Source: Streptomyces sp. Ru71
GTDB taxonomy: Bacteria > Actinomycetota > Actinomycetes > Streptomycetales > Streptomycetaceae
Direction of reading: 5' to 3'
Length of the DNA stretch: 64,000 nt
Assembly: GCF_002920535.1 (NCBI RefSeq)
Contig: NZ_PQSS01000015.1
Location: 1 to 64,000, forward strand
The notes below the pieces were generated by a model that was given only the letters and a program-made list of their open reading frames with translations, ran no database searches and was not told the DNA's origin. A program made the translations under genes and the position numbers. Of the stretch, positions 19,032 to 27,546 are shown piece after piece (position 1 is the first letter of the stretch; the number at the start of each line of letters is the position of its first letter).

Positions 19032-20528
19032 ATGGCACAACCCCCGGACGAACGTCTCGACCCGGCACTGCGCCGGCTGATCGCAGTGATCCTGCTCGGC
19101 GGGATCATGGGCATCCTGGACGGCTCGATGGTCGCCGTCGCCGCCGAGACCCTGGCCGAGGACTTCCACACCTCGCTCGCCACGATCAGTTGGGTCTCCA
19201 CCAGCTATCTGCTGGCCCTCACCGTCTCCATCCCCGTCACCACCTGGGCCGTCGACCGGTTCGGCGGCCGCCGGCTGTGGCTGCTCGGCCTGGTCGTCTT
19301 TCTCGCCGGCTCCATCGGCTCGGGCCTGGCCTGGAACGCGGGCAGCCTCATCGTCTTCCGCGTCGTCCAGGGCCTCGGCGCGGGCCTGCTCGACCCGCTG
19401 ATGCTCACCCTGCTCGCGCGCTCCGCCGGACCCGCCCGCGCCGGGCGGGTGATGGGGCTGATGGGCGTCGTCGGCTCCAGCGGCCCGGTGCTCGGCCCCG
19501 TCGTCGGCGGGATCATCCTGCAGGGCCTGCCGTGGCGGTGGATGTTCCTGGTCAACGTGCCGATCGGGCTCGTCGCCCTGCTGCTCGCGCTCAGGACGGT
19601 GCCGAGGGACACCCCGCCCGTCGACCAGCAGCACACCCCGCTGGACGTCCTCGGCATCGCCCTGCTCGGCCCCGGCGTCGCCTCCGGCGTCCTCGCCCTG
19701 TCCCAGGCCGCCGAGCGCGCCACGGTCACCGTGTGGCAGGTCCTCGTACCGCTCGCCGCCGCGATCGTCCTGCTCGGCGGGTACGCCGTGCACGCGCTGG
19801 GCGCCCGGCGCACCCCGCCGCTGATCGACCTGCGGCTGTTCACCCGGCGCAGCTTCTCGGCGAGCGTCACGGTCGGTTCGCTGGTGGGACTCGCCACCTT
19901 CGCGAGCCTGTTCGCGCTGCCGCTGTACTACCAGCAGGCGCGCGGCCACGGCACGTTCGCGACCGCGCTGCTGCTGGCGCCGCTCGGGGTCGGCTCCGCG
20001 ATCTCCATGCCGCTGACCGGGCGGCTGTCCGACCGGATCGGCTCGCGCTACCTGGTGCTGGCCGGAGCCGTCGTCGCCGGGCTCAGCGCGCTCGCCCTCA
20101 CCCGGGCCGGCGCCCACACGGCCGAGGCGTGGACGGCTGTCGCCGCCTTCACCCTCGGACTCGGACTGGGCTCGGTCGGCGCACCGACCATCGCGTCGCT
20201 GTACCGCACGCTGCCCCCGGCGCTCGTACCGCAGGGCAGTTCGGTGCTGTACATGCTCAACCAGCTCGGCGCGTCGATCGGCATCGCGCTCGTCGCGCTC
20301 GTCGTGCAGACGGCCGGCGACGGCGACGCCGTACGCGGATTCCACGCGGCCGCCTGGACCGTCACCGTGGCACTCGCCGTGACGCTGGCCGCCGCCACAC
20401 TCCTGCCCGGTCCACCGAAACCGGCCCCGCAGGACGACGGCGGCGATGCCGCGGTCACCGAGGACGCCGAGGCAGTGGAGCCCGGCAGCGCCGTAACGGC
20501 CGTGGCGGGCAAGGGGGATGCGCAGTGA
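19032..20528 (+). CDS. DHA2-family MFS drug exporter (14 TM)
   Basis: The 498-residue EmrB/QacA-type transporter has helix 1 with GGIMGILDGSMVAVA, motif A after helix 2 (AVDRFGGRRLWLLG) and motif C in helix 5 (SSGPVLGPVVGG). I start at ATG 19032 (GGAGAA 8 nt upstream) because the upstream in-frame ATG lies inside the operator/promoter region. It probably exports the polyketide and gives self-resistance, under control of the divergent TetR. Its stop overlaps the following SDR start (GTGA). Confidence 0.92.
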   Translation: MAQPPDERLDPALRRLIAVILLGGIMGILDGSMVAVAAETLAEDFHTSLATISWVSTSYLLALTVSIPVTTWAVDRFGGRRLWLLGLVVFLAGSIGSGLAWNAGSLIVFRVVQGLGAGLLDPLMLTLLARSAGPARAGRVMGLMGVVGSSGPVLGPVVGGIILQGLPWRWMFLVNVPIGLVALLLALRTVPRDTPPVDQQHTPLDVLGIALLGPGVASGVLALSQAAERATVTVWQVLVPLAAAIVLLGGYAVHALGARRTPPLIDLRLFTRRSFSASVTVGSLVGLATFASLFALPLYYQQARGHGTFATALLLAPLGVGSAISMPLTGRLSDRIGSRYLVLAGAVVAGLSALALTRAGAHTAEAWTAVAAFTLGLGLGSVGAPTIASLYRTLPPALVPQGSSVLYMLNQLGASIGIALVALVVQTAGDGDAVRGFHAAAWTVTVALAVTLAAATLLPGPPKPAPQDDGGDAAVTEDAEAVEPGSAVTAVAGKGDAQ

Positions 20529-21355
20529 GCGCACTGGTCGTCGCGGGCGGCACGGACGGAATCGGCAAGGCGCTCGCCGAGCTGTATCTCGACCGAGGTG
20601 ACACGGTCGTCGTCATCGGCCGGGCCGAGGACAAGGGCCGGGCGTTCCTCGACGCCGCCCGGGAGCGGGGCGCGGGCGAGCGGGCGCACTTCGTGCGGGC
20701 CGATCTCAGCCTGCTGGCGCAGACCTCCCGGGCCGTCGAGGAGATCCGGGACCTGCTGCCGGTGGTGGACGCGCTGGTGCTGTGCGCCCGGCACTACCGC
20801 TCGCTGCGGACCGAGACCCCGGAGGGCCTGGAGGAGAACTTCGCCCTGTTCTACCTCAGCCGCTATCTGCTGGGCCACGGACTCGTCGAGTCGCTGCGGA
20901 AGGCCGACCGCCCGGTCGTCGTGAACGTCGCCGGACCCGGCGCCGACCTCGGGCTGGTGCGCTGGGACGACCTGCAGCTGCGGCGCGGCTACCACGGGGG
21001 AGCGGCGCTGGGGCAGGGAGGCAAACTCAACGACCTTCTCGGTGTGTCCTTCGCCGAGCGGTACGGGGTGACGCCCGGCATCCGCTACGTCCTCATCCAC
21101 CCCGGGGTCACCGCGACCAGCTTCTCCGGCGTGTACGACGAGGCGACGCTGCCCCACATCAAGTCGATGCAGCGGCACGCCAAACCGGTCTCGGCGGCGC
21201 TGCCGCCGATCGTCGCCGCGATCGACTCGCCGCCGAACGAGCCCCTCAGCGCGTTCGTGGAAGGCCACCGCATCGGTGTCGACTCACCGGGCTTCGACCG
21301 CCGTGCCGCCCGGCGGCTGGAGGAGCTCACCGAGCAACTCCTGTCGGGCGTCTGA
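20525..21355 (+). CDS. SDR-fold protein without the catalytic Tyr
   Basis: The 276-residue protein starts at GTG 20525, overlapping the exporter stop. It has a clear dinucleotide motif GGTDGIGKALA (about 9-19), but the NNAG motif reads LCARH and the YxxxK site appears as GQGGK (in LGQGGKLND), so the usual Tyr is missing. It may be a non-classical reductase, a binding protein or an enzyme using other residues. Co-transcription with the exporter and the ABM gene downstream ties it to the cluster. Confidence 0.78.
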   Translation: MSALVVAGGTDGIGKALAELYLDRGDTVVVIGRAEDKGRAFLDAARERGAGERAHFVRADLSLLAQTSRAVEEIRDLLPVVDALVLCARHYRSLRTETPEGLEENFALFYLSRYLLGHGLVESLRKADRPVVVNVAGPGADLGLVRWDDLQLRRGYHGGAALGQGGKLNDLLGVSFAERYGVTPGIRYVLIHPGVTATSFSGVYDEATLPHIKSMQRHAKPVSAALPPIVAAIDSPPNEPLSAFVEGHRIGVDSPGFDRRAARRLEELTEQLLSGV

Positions 21356-21486
21356 CATTCCTGCCAAAACCTTGCGCACTTCTGAGACGGCGCCTCTTGG
21401 GCGCGGGGGAGGACCCGACGGACACTGGCCCCGTCCGGCGGATCTTCCCCCGCCCCCTCCCCCGGAACCTGCCCGAGGAGCCTCGT

Positions 21487-22146
21487 ATGTCATCGCAGCC
21501 TTCCCCCACCACTGCCCGGCCCGTGCTGGACGACCCCGACAGCGCCACAGCGCTCGTCACCACGGTGGCGGTGTCCGGCCCCGGGCAACAGCAGGAGGTC
21601 GCCGAGTCGTTGGCCGCCCACTGGGAGTCGCGTCCCTGGCCGCGGGAGCTGATCTCGCTGACCGTGTACACCGACGGCGACGGCGACTCGGTTCTGGTCT
21701 ACGCCCAGTGGTCGTCGCCTAAGGCGCCGGCACAGGCGCTCGGCGACGGCGGGAATCCGCTGCCGGACGGGCTCGGCGCGGTCGCCGACACGGTGGCCTT
21801 CCGGCACTACCGGGCCGTGCGGGGCACCGCCGTACCGGAGGATGCGCCCGCGCCGCAGTCGTTCCCGGTCGCCTTCTTCGACACCGCCGACGAGAGCGCC
21901 GCCCGCGCCTGGCTGGACGGCCTGCTGGAGTCGGAGGAGCGCTCCGAGGGCGAGGACCGCGCCTACCCCGGCGCGGTCGCCGCCCATCTGCACATCAGCC
22001 TGGACGGCACCCGCGTGCTCAGCTTCTCCGAGTGGCTCACGGAGGAGCAGGCGGTCGCCCACATCACGGCCGTGTGGGAGCCGGTGCTGAAGGAGTTCGG
22101 CGGCACCGGCTCGCTGTACCGGCACTTCCGGACCCTGCGCGGGTAG
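21487..22146 (+). CDS. Second tandem ABM-domain protein
   Basis: The 219-residue protein has two ABM-like halves (about 20-110 and 120-215) and the phrase AAHLHISLDGTRVLSFSEW, parallel to ANFHASTDGTRVLNYAEW in the 14344-15024 protein. The two are clearly diverged paralogues. ATG 21487 is preceded by GAGGAG. It may be a second flavin-assisted or cofactor-free quinone-forming oxygenase. A 131-nt gap separates it from the SDR. It is the last gene I assign to the polyketide cluster. Confidence 0.78.
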   Translation: MSSQPSPTTARPVLDDPDSATALVTTVAVSGPGQQQEVAESLAAHWESRPWPRELISLTVYTDGDGDSVLVYAQWSSPKAPAQALGDGGNPLPDGLGAVADTVAFRHYRAVRGTAVPEDAPAPQSFPVAFFDTADESAARAWLDGLLESEERSEGEDRAYPGAVAAHLHISLDGTRVLSFSEWLTEEQAVAHITAVWEPVLKEFGGTGSLYRHFRTLRG

Positions 22147-22160
22147 GCCCGGCCCCGCCA

Positions 22161-22200
22161 GGGGTCAGTGCGCGGTCCGGCGAGGGGTCAGTGCGCGGTC
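22161..22200. repeat. 17-bp direct repeat at the end of a membrane-protein gene
   Basis: The same 17 bp occurs at 22161-22177 and 22184-22200, a 23-bp offset. On the minus strand the two copies are read in different frames, encoding DRALTP and then the closing RTAH-stop. A small duplication seems to have reset the C-terminus. Confidence 0.8.
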
Positions 22201-22629
22201 TCGGGCGGTGGCCAGGGCCCAGATCACGAAGGTGTCGATGGCCATCATCACCACGGACCACACCGGCGCGTACGGCAGGAAGAGGAACTGCATGACCAGG
22301 CTGAGCGAGGCCAGGAACATACCCGCCAGCCGCGCCCAGGTCATGTCCTTGAGCAGACCCCAGCCGGTGACCGCGGCCAGCGCCCCGACGACGATGTGGA
22401 TGACGCCCCACCCGGTCAGGCTGATCTCGTAGACGTACGTACCGATCCGCGCGTACACGTCGTCCTCGGCGACCGCCGCGATGCCCTGCAGTACAGCGAG
22501 GACGCCGCTGCACAGCAGCATGACGGCGGCGAAGACGACCCCGCCCGCGGCCCAGCCGGCGCTGGTGTCGGACCGTTCCGGACACAAGGAGCTGTCCGGG
22601 CGGTTGGGCTGTGCGGCTTGCTGGCTCAT
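22165..22629 (-). CDS. Four-TM membrane protein (DUF7144-like)
   Basis: The 154-residue protein has a polar N-terminus (1-37) and four hydrophobic segments, including GWGVIHIVVGALAAVTGWGLL and a final VWSVVMMAIDTFVIWALA. This resembles a widespread actinobacterial family of unknown function. The start is ATG 22629 with AGGG 6 nt upstream; the long in-frame extension to 22833 is rejected because it crosses the divergent promoter. It converges on the ABM gene with an 18-nt gap. Confidence 0.75.
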   Translation of the reverse strand: MSQQAAQPNRPDSSLCPERSDTSAGWAAGGVVFAAVMLLCSGVLAVLQGIAAVAEDDVYARIGTYVYEISLTGWGVIHIVVGALAAVTGWGLLKDMTWARLAGMFLASLSLVMQFLFLPYAPVWSVVMMAIDTFVIWALATARDRALTPRRTAH

Positions 22630-22815
22630 GGGTGTCCCTTCAGCCGGCTCCGCGGGTGAAGACCCGCCTGGCGTCTTCGAGCCTCGGGGGGAGCGCGGGC
22701 GCACGGCCATGCGGGCTGCGCCGACCGGGTGATGCGCTCTCGCTGTCGGCATGCGCTCGCGGGCCGGCGCCCTTTCACTGGGACGGAGCGAGAATCCGGC
22801 GGCGAAGGAGGCGGC

Positions 22816-23370
22816 ATGGCGGGACACCGGCACCGGGCACGGAGTGCGGCGGCAGTACTGCTGACGGCGGTCGTGGCGACGACGGCTGTCGGCTGCTCGG
22901 ACGACAGCGGCTCGTCCGGCACCCCGAGCAACGCGGCGTCGGCCGCCGCCTCCGCGGCCTCCCGGGGAGCGTCGGCGGCATCGTCACTGGCGTCGCAGGC
23001 GGCGTCGGCCGCGTCCTCGCTCGCCTCCGAGGCGTCGGAAGCACTGGCCTCCGCGAGCGCCGAGGCCAAGCGGCAGCTTGAGGAGGCCGGGAAGGGCGTC
23101 GACGCCGAGGACGATGTGAAGCTCGGCGCCGTCACCACCGGCAGCGACGGACGTGTCGCGGTCCCGGTGACCGCTCACAACACCGCCGACTCCGCAAAGT
23201 CGTTCGCGGTGCAGGTCACCTTCAAGGACGCGGACGGCAACCTGCTGGACACGGTCGTCGTCACGCTCAAGGACGTGCCCGCCGGTAAGTCCGACAACGC
23301 CGTCGCGAACAGCCACCGCAAGCTGACCGCCGGCGTACGGGCCGACATCGGCACGGCCCTGCGCTACTGA
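22816..23370 (+). CDS. Ser/Ala-rich lipoprotein with FxLYD-like domain
   Basis: The 184-residue protein has an Arg-rich start, a hydrophobic core and the lipobox TAVGC, so it is probably anchored outside the membrane. Residues about 35-90 are an Ala/Ser-rich region with ASAASSLASEASEAL-type repeats that could form a helical stalk. A C-terminal beta-sandwich-like part (VAVPVTAHNTADSAKSFAVQ) looks like FxLYD domains. ATG 22816 has GAAGGAGG upstream. Function unknown. Confidence 0.8.
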   Translation: MAGHRHRARSAAAVLLTAVVATTAVGCSDDSGSSGTPSNAASAAASAASRGASAASSLASQAASAASSLASEASEALASASAEAKRQLEEAGKGVDAEDDVKLGAVTTGSDGRVAVPVTAHNTADSAKSFAVQVTFKDADGNLLDTVVVTLKDVPAGKSDNAVANSHRKLTAGVRADIGTALRY

Positions 23371-23433
23371 GCCCGACCGGCCGGACCGGCCGGCCCGGCC
23401 AACGGTCACCGGGCGCCGTCCCGGCTCAGCGGG

Positions 23434-25149
23434 TCATGGCGTGACCGTTCCGTCCTCGGATGCCGCCAGGGCCAGCGGCCTGGGCGAGCCCGAGGGCACC
23501 TTGCGGACGAACGCCGAGCGCAGAGCGTGGTACGGGGCGTCGGGGGTGAAGAAGATGCGGCGCATCCGGGCCAGTTCGTCGCGCCGGTACTCGGTGAGTG
23601 CCCGCCGGGACTCGTCACGCTCCCGCCTGGCCCGTTTGGCGTCGAGGCGTTCGCGCAGATCCGCCGAACGCGCCAGCGTCGCGGCCAGGCGGTCGACGTC
23701 GTGGCCGAACGCCGAGGGCGCGGCCGGGACCAGCCGGTCGACCAGGCCGAGCCGGGCGGCGGAGACGGAGCTGACCGGCAGCGCCTCCCGCACCAGCCGT
23801 GCCGCGGTCTCCGCACCGGCACGCCGGGGCAGGCTGTAGGTCCAGTACTCCGACCCGTACAGCCCCATGCGCCGGTAGTGCGGGTTGAGCACGGCCCCGG
23901 TACGGCACCACACCTCGTCCGCGGCCAGGGCGAGCATCACCCCGCCGGCCGCCGCGTTGCCGCCGAGCGCGGCGACCACCAGCCGGTCCGTGGTCCGCAG
24001 CACCGCCTCGACCAGGTCGTTCATGGCGTTGAGGTTGGTCCACGACTCACCGGCCGGATCGGCGGCGGCCTCGATGACGCCCAGATGGATGCCGTTGGAG
24101 AAGAAGTCCCGTCCGCCGCTCAGGACCAGCACCGGGGTGGGCCGCTCCAGGGCGTGCCGGTAGGCGGCGAGCAGCCGGCGGCACTGCTCGGAGCTCATCG
24201 CCCCGCCGGGGAAGGAGAAGGTGAGGAAGCCGACGTCGCCGCGCTGCCGGTAGCGGATGTCGGCCCAGGTGCGCCGCTGCGCGGGCAGTTCGAGCGGCAC
24301 GGGGACCTCGGGGACGCCCCGCAGCCGGTCGCCGAGCACATCGGTGGCGGGCCGGCGGAAAGGGTGGGGGTCGCCGGAGACCCGGCGGGGCCGCAGCTCC
24401 GGGATCCACACCGCGCCGTCCCGGGTGGCCCGGCAGACGGCACCGTGGCGAGTGGCCAGCAGTTCGCCGGGTCGGCCGCGCAACGCGTCCTCGGGATACC
24501 CGCCGTGCAGGAACAGTTCCTGGCCGAGGAGGGTGTCGCGCACCCCGGGCTGGGAGTCGGCGCCGCGCAGCTTGCGCAGGACGGTGTCGGTGTCGTCCTT
24601 GTGCCAGTCGATCCGCCGCCGCTCCTGCCGGAAGAACTCCCGCCGGACGACCTCGACCGACGGATCGCTCTGCCGCTGCGGTTTGTAGGAGCCGCCCGCG
24701 TAGCGCTCCACGGCTTGCAGGACCGCGGCCACCGCCGCGTCGGACACCTCGCCCCGGTACAGGTCGCTCTTGCCGACCGGCCGCACCGCGAAGGGCACCG
24801 ACGCCCAGATGTCCCCGGCGTCCATGCCCGCCTCGGCCTGCAGGACCGTCACCCCCCAGCGCGGCACCCCCTCGGCGATGGCCCAGTCGAGCGAGGACGG
24901 GCCGCGGTCACCGGGCGGACCCGGGTGCACGATCAGACAGGTGTGCTCCCGCCAGATGTCCTCCGGAACGGCCGTCTTGAGCATCGGTGCGACGATCAGA
25001 TCGGGGCCGAACTCGCGCACGGCCGCGCGGACCGCGTCGTCACCGTGCGAGGCGAGCACCACGTCCAGGCGGTGGCCGCGGTCGGCGAGTTCGGCGTACA
25101 CCCGCTGGCACAGGCTGTTGAGGGCGCCGGCGACGAGGAGGATGTCCAT
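23434..25149 (-). CDS. hypX: HypX/HoxX-like two-domain protein (CO-forming hydrogenase maturation type)
   Basis: The 571-residue protein joins an N-terminal formyl-THF hydrolase/transferase-like domain (about 1-180; VHPGPPGDRGPSSLDWAI, MDAGDIW) to a C-terminal enoyl-CoA-hydratase-like domain (about 290-500; GGRDFFSNGIHLGVIEAA, LNPHYRRMGLYGSEYWTY). This is the domain order and the motif set of HypX, which makes CO from 10-formyl-THF via formyl-CoA for oxygen-tolerant [NiFe]-hydrogenases. No hydrogenase or other hyp gene is in the window. It follows the FAD monooxygenase in the same direction after a 170-nt gap. Confidence 0.85.
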   Translation of the reverse strand: MDILLVAGALNSLCQRVYAELADRGHRLDVVLASHGDDAVRAAVREFGPDLIVAPMLKTAVPEDIWREHTCLIVHPGPPGDRGPSSLDWAIAEGVPRWGVTVLQAEAGMDAGDIWASVPFAVRPVGKSDLYRGEVSDAAVAAVLQAVERYAGGSYKPQRQSDPSVEVVRREFFRQERRRIDWHKDDTDTVLRKLRGADSQPGVRDTLLGQELFLHGGYPEDALRGRPGELLATRHGAVCRATRDGAVWIPELRPRRVSGDPHPFRRPATDVLGDRLRGVPEVPVPLELPAQRRTWADIRYRQRGDVGFLTFSFPGGAMSSEQCRRLLAAYRHALERPTPVLVLSGGRDFFSNGIHLGVIEAAADPAGESWTNLNAMNDLVEAVLRTTDRLVVAALGGNAAAGGVMLALAADEVWCRTGAVLNPHYRRMGLYGSEYWTYSLPRRAGAETAARLVREALPVSSVSAARLGLVDRLVPAAPSAFGHDVDRLAATLARSADLRERLDAKRARRERDESRRALTEYRRDELARMRRIFFTPDAPYHALRSAFVRKVPSGSPRPLALAASEDGTVTP

Positions 25150-25215
25150 ACGGCCTCTTCACGGGGGACGAAGCGGAGGGCGGATGCCCCGGACCGACAG
25201 CAGGATCGTCGCATC

Positions 25216-25256
25216 ATCGACACCGGCTGTGGACCGCAACGACCGGTATTGTCGAT
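25216..25256. promoter_or_regulatory. Inverted repeat upstream of the HypX-like gene
   Basis: ATCGACA (25216-25222) and TGTCGAT (25250-25256) are 7-bp inverted copies, with CCGG next to each. The element lies between two same-strand genes and could be an operator or a weak attenuator. Confidence 0.35.
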
Positions 25257-25319
25257 TTCCGCTCGGATGGCCCACCGCGGCAGGCCGACTGCCGCTACCG
25301 TGCGGGGCGTTCCGCTCTC

Positions 25320-26744
25320 TCATCCCTTGAGCAGAGGCAGGCAGGGGTCGGCGAGGAGGGCGTCCAGGTCGGGGTCGGCGTCCGCCGCCCAGGCCGCGTA
25401 GCCGTCGGGGCGGACCAGTACGGCGCCGGGCAGTCCGTCCACCGGCTCGGCGCGGACCGCGTCGAGGTCGGGCGGGAGGACACCCGCGAAATCCAGCAGG
25501 ACGGGCTTGCCGGTGCGGAACAGTGACGGGTCGACGCCGGCCACCCGGTGACCGGCCAGCGGGTGGCCGCCGGGCACGTCGTAGGAGTGCGCCAGCCCCG
25601 ACATCAGCCCGGCCAGATGCCGGTTGGCCTCGGGCAGGCGCATCAGGTCGATGAACACCTCGCGCAGTTCGGCGATGTCGGCGCTGGGGCGCGGGTCGGC
25701 CAGGACGCGCTGCGCCCGGGTGATGTGCAGCGCCCAGGCGCCGGCGGGGTGCCGTTCGGCGTGGTAGGTGTCCAGCAGGTCGGCCGGCGCCCGGTCCCGC
25801 AGCACCGCGGCCAGCTTCCAGCCCAGGTTGAAGGCGTCCTGCACGCCCAGGTTCAGGCCGAGCCCACCGAACGGCGGGTGGATGTGCGCGGCGTCCCCGG
25901 CGAAGAACACCCGGCCCAGCCGGTAGTCGTCGACCTGCCGGGTGGCGTCGCCGAACCGGGAGGCGTTGTCCACGGCGGCCAGCACGGTCTGCTCGCCGTA
26001 CACGACGCGCAGCAGCTCGGCGATCTCCTCGAAGGTCACCGGCCTGTCCCTGGCCCCCTCCTCCGCGTCCGCCACCCCGCCGGTGAACCGGTAGCGGTCG
26101 CCGCCCACGGGCACCAGCATCACCCAGTGGCCGTCGGTCTCGCGGGTGAGCGTGCTGACCTGCCCGAGGGACGTCGGAACGAGATCGGACACCGAGGACA
26201 GCCGCACGTCGGCCAGCACCGCGGTGAACGTCCCCGCCCTGCCGGGGAACGGCACGCCGAGCAGCTTCCTGACGCTGCTGTGTCCGCCGTCGCAGGCCAC
26301 CAGATACGGGGCCGCCATGCGTCGGTCGCCGGCCGTCACCACCACGCCGTCGTCCGACTGCTCCACCGCCGTCAACGGCGTGCCGCGCAGCACCTCGACG
26401 CCCAGCGCCGTGGCGCGCTCCTCCAGCACCTCCTCGATCTCCCACTGCGGGATGAAGAGCGGCTGGGGGTGCGCGGTGTCCCAGGCCGTGCAGTCGAGCG
26501 GCACGGGCAGCAGCGCGAAGTTGCCGCCCACCGGCTCGCGGGAGAACGCCCTTGCCCGCATCGGCTCCAACAGGCCGCGCAGTTCCAGCAGTTCCTGGGT
26601 GCGCGGCTGGATCGCGCCGCCCTTGGTCTGCTCGATCCGGGCCGGCAGGCGCTCCACCACCAGGGTTTCCACACCGGTCAGCGCCAGCTCGCAGGCCAGC
26701 GTCAGCCCGGTGGGGCCGGCGCCCACCACGATCACTTCGGTCAT
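25320..26744 (-). CDS. FAD-dependent monooxygenase (RIFMO-like class A)
   Basis: The 474-residue flavoprotein has GAGPTG near the N-terminus, the DG motif (ACDGGHSSVRKLLG) and the GD motif ([21 protein letters not shown]). Its closing domain ends with VLVRPDGYAAWAA. The motif set fits rifampicin-monooxygenase-like and polyketide hydroxylases that modify or inactivate aromatic compounds. The start is ATG 26744 with GAGGAGGA 3-4 nt upstream. A divergent TetR gene and clear operators suggest substrate-induced expression. It lies outside the core cluster, so a detoxification role is as likely as biosynthesis. Confidence 0.9.
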   Translation of the reverse strand: MTEVIVVGAGPTGLTLACELALTGVETLVVERLPARIEQTKGGAIQPRTQELLELRGLLEPMRARAFSREPVGGNFALLPVPLDCTAWDTAHPQPLFIPQWEIEEVLEERATALGVEVLRGTPLTAVEQSDDGVVVTAGDRRMAAPYLVACDGGHSSVRKLLGVPFPGRAGTFTAVLADVRLSSVSDLVPTSLGQVSTLTRETDGHWVMLVPVGGDRYRFTGGVADAEEGARDRPVTFEEIAELLRVVYGEQTVLAAVDNASRFGDATRQVDDYRLGRVFFAGDAAHIHPPFGGLGLNLGVQDAFNLGWKLAAVLRDRAPADLLDTYHAERHPAGAWALHITRAQRVLADPRPSADIAELREVFIDLMRLPEANRHLAGLMSGLAHSYDVPGGHPLAGHRVAGVDPSLFRTGKPVLLDFAGVLPPDLDAVRAEPVDGLPGAVLVRPDGYAAWAADADPDLDALLADPCLPLLKG

Positions 26745-26775
26745 CGGTCCTCCTCGGGTCAACCGGGTGCAAATC

Positions 26776-26788
26776 TACACTCGGTGCA
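26776..26788. promoter_or_regulatory. TetR operator, proximal copy
   Basis: TACACTCGGTGCA is an imperfect palindrome over the expected start of transcription of the FAD monooxygenase. It is 22 bp, two helical turns, from the second copy. Confidence 0.65.
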
Positions 26789-26793
26789 GAAAA

Positions 26794-26822
26794 AAGCTAC
26801 ACCGGGTGCAGGAAAGTTCCAA
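26794..26822 (-). promoter_or_regulatory. FAD monooxygenase promoter with operator in the spacer
   Basis: On the minus strand TTGGAA (26822-26817) and TAGCTT (26799-26794) are 17 bp apart. The operator copy TACACCGGGTGCA (26798-26810) fills the spacer and touches the -10, a classic repressor position. Confidence 0.65.
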
Positions 26823-26848
26823 GTGCAGGTTTTCGCTACGCTGGACGC

Positions 26849-27472
26849 ATGACAGGGCTGAGGGAACGCAAGCGGGCTCGGACACACGCCGCCATCTCGG
26901 ACGCGGCCATCGCGCTCTTCCTGGAGCACGGCTTCGACCAGGTGTCGGTCGCGCAGGTGGCGGAGGCCGCCGAGGTGTCCAAGCGGACGGTGTTCGCCTA
27001 CTTCCCCACCAAGGAGGACCTCGTCGTCCACCGCTTCGCCGACCACCGGACCGAAGCGGCCCGCGTGGTGCGCGCCCGCCCCTCCGGCACGGGACCGCTG
27101 GCCGCCCTGCGCGCCCACTTCCTGGCCGCCCTGCGCGACCGCGACCCGGTCACCGGCCTCAACGACGTGCCGCAGATCCTCGCCCTGACCCGCATGGTCC
27201 GGGAAACCCCGGCGCTGCGGTCGGCGGCGCTGCGTTTCCAGGAGGGGGCCGAGCAGGCGCTCGCGGAGGCGCTCCAGGAGGCCGTCGGCGTACCCGATCT
27301 GACCGCGCGCCTGGCTGCGAGCCATGTGCTGAACACGCAGTGGCTGCTGTCCATGGACAACTTCCGGGCGCTGGCCGCCGGCCGCTCCGCCGACGAGCGT
27401 TACCCCGAGGCGGTCGCGGACGCCGAGCACGCCTTCACGCTGCTGTCGAAGGGGCTGGGCGGGTACCTGTAG
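26849..27472 (+). CDS. TetR-family regulator
   Basis: The 207-residue protein has the HTH segment VSVAQVAEAAEVSKRTVFAY and the following FPTKEDLV typical of TetR regulators. The N-terminal RERKRARTHAAISDAAIALF is helix 1. There is no ribosome site before ATG 26849, but a -10-like TACGCT ends 7 nt upstream, suggesting a leaderless transcript. It is divergent from the FAD monooxygenase gene by 104 nt and probably represses it through the repeated sites between them. Confidence 0.88.
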   Translation: MTGLRERKRARTHAAISDAAIALFLEHGFDQVSVAQVAEAAEVSKRTVFAYFPTKEDLVVHRFADHRTEAARVVRARPSGTGPLAALRAHFLAALRDRDPVTGLNDVPQILALTRMVRETPALRSAALRFQEGAEQALAEALQEAVGVPDLTARLAASHVLNTQWLLSMDNFRALAAGRSADERYPEAVADAEHAFTLLSKGLGGYL

Positions 27473-27534
27473 GGGCCGTCGACCGAACGGCTGTCGCCTG
27501 ACGCACCGTCACCGGTCCCGTCGACGGCGGCCCC
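27472..27534 (+). terminator. Possible terminator after the TetR gene
   Basis: GGGGCCGTCGAC (27472-27483) can pair with 27520-27534 with a 3-nt bulge and a 36-nt loop. It lies between convergent genes. The long loop makes it weak. Confidence 0.35.
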
Positions 27535-27546
27535 GACGCCGCCCGT

